Part shown: piece by piece, positions 63,401 through 64,000 of the stretch | Position numbering within the stretch: position 1 is the stretch's first letter | Layout of the letters: every line of letters begins with the position of its first letter | Origin: Tetrahymena thermophila SB210 | Lineage: Eukaryota; Ciliophora; Oligohymenophorea; Hymenostomatida; Tetrahymenidae | Assembly: GCF_000189635.1 (NCBI RefSeq) | Contig: NW_002476370.1 | Coordinates: 620,001 to 684,000 of the forward strand | Reading direction: 5' to 3' | DNA length: 64,000 nt | Translations under genes and position numbers: made by a program | Notes under the pieces: generated by a model | What the model saw: the letters and a program-made list of their open reading frames with translations, nothing else | The model's database searches: none | Told to the model about the DNA's origin: nothing

Positions 63401-64000
63401 CATTTTACTAAATGAGAGTAAATGTCAAGCCTTTTAGAAATAGATTACTAAATTTAAATTATCTCGAAATAGATTCTTTAATTGAAATAAATCCTGTTTT
63501 ATGCACTTAAACAATTTTGCCCTTATTAACAAATAACGAAATTGCTGAAATAAAAACAAATAAATTTTCAGTCAATTAGCACGATCTTGAGAAGTTTATA
63601 TTAGAATTACAAAATATTCAAACTCTCACATAGATATAGCAGTAGTAAGGCCCTGTCTCCAGTATATCCGAAGAAACAGAAGAATATGATGAGGTAACCA
63701 CCCCTTATATATATCAAAAAAGAAGGACTAAAGATTTTTCATAAAAAATAATGATTAATAATGGATCTTTTTCAGTAAATGAAAATTAAAAAAGTAATGA
63801 CTCCAAAAATATATAAAGTAGCATACCAATTAACAATAAATCAAAGGAATAGATGGAAAAAGTTATAGAGACTAAAGAAGAAAATGAGAATGATTTGCTG
63901 TCTTAAAGATAAGAAAAAATCATAAAAAATAGATAAATAAACTATGACAATTAATAGACATAAAACGATTAACAAGTTTATTAAGATGTAAATTTTCCCT
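60423..64000 (+). CDS. PAS multi-spanning membrane protein (TmcB-like), 3' end beyond window
   Basis: Exon 1 is 60423-61023 and exon 2 starts at 61145 and stays open to the window end (about 1150 residues visible). N-terminal hydrophobic helices: IKFLILLLPLF, LHSILFLYLIIQYFLFFY, QYFVVVLFSIVF, IVSLILVIVIG, then GLICTDQDYDY directly at the splice junction, and further helices (YISLLLLILVGIC, LSLLLGIIYFIIFCIQLIW, LYLSFIFIALFSCY). A helical regulatory region follows, then a PAS-like domain at about 635-740 (GVLFVSIQKERQNIIKKVSS, DMLFGIIKGGYILPIEM) and, from 780, low-complexity Asn/Ser/Glu sequence. The order and spacing copy the paralogue at 50863-57693, so a further TM-rich C-terminal half is expected outside the window. 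Confidence 0.85.

Noticed and set aside
1..64000. Chromosome-breakage sequence, telomere repeats or internal eliminated sequences
   Set aside because: No recognisable breakage sequence (TTTGGTT... or complement) or GGGGTT run was seen, and gene frames are not interrupted by anything larger than normal introns.

Overview
The window is ciliate DNA, most probably the macronuclear genome of a Tetrahymena species. Intergenic DNA is extremely AT-rich. Every convincing gene reads through in-frame TAA and TAG (both must be Gln) and ends only at TGA. Introns are short (about 50-145 bases in most cases), AT-rich, and start with GT and end with AG. Standard-code ORF calling breaks these genes into fragments, so the coordinates here come from reading the sequence with the ciliate code and joining exons by phase. 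No rRNA, tRNA, CRISPR array, telomere repeat or chromosome-breakage sequence was recognised.

Layout. 1-19.2 kb is all plus strand: the C-terminal end of the GPI-transamidase subunit PIG-T, a CCT-motif protein, a small unknown protein, a four-TM protein, a Sec1/Munc18 trafficking protein, an eight-exon kelch-EGF-TM surface protein, and a histidine phosphatase. 20.1-25.6 kb is minus strand: a six-exon coiled-coil protein, a six-exon EF-hand protein and a dynein-2 light intermediate chain. Endonuclease V follows on the plus strand (26.8-28.0 kb). Next come an unidentified five-exon minus gene and an AIG1-like membrane hydrolase (minus). A plus coiled-coil gene converges on a minus Cys-rich secreted protein. 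37.1-44.7 kb holds a 2299-residue PAS multi-spanning membrane protein (minus). Protein-L-isoaspartate methyltransferase and a B-box/RNase H fusion follow on the minus strand. 50.9-57.7 kb and 60.4-64 kb (running off the end) hold two more PAS membrane proteins on the plus strand, with a strongly diverged ADP/ATP-carrier-like gene between them on the minus strand.

Themes. Three large PAS/TmcB-like proteins lie within 27 kb and share a phase-1 intron at the same place, just before a G-x-I-x4-D-[YF]-D-Y motif, so they are paralogues. Other genes serve cilia (dynein-2 LIC, probably the EF-hand protein), membrane traffic and the cell surface (SM protein, PIG-T, kelch-EGF protein, Cys-rich protein), and repair or maintenance (EndoV, PIMT, RNase H). 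No operon logic is expected or seen. The observations most worth following are the B-box/RNase H fusion, the carrier with eroded signature motifs, the CCT-motif protein, and the PAS cluster.
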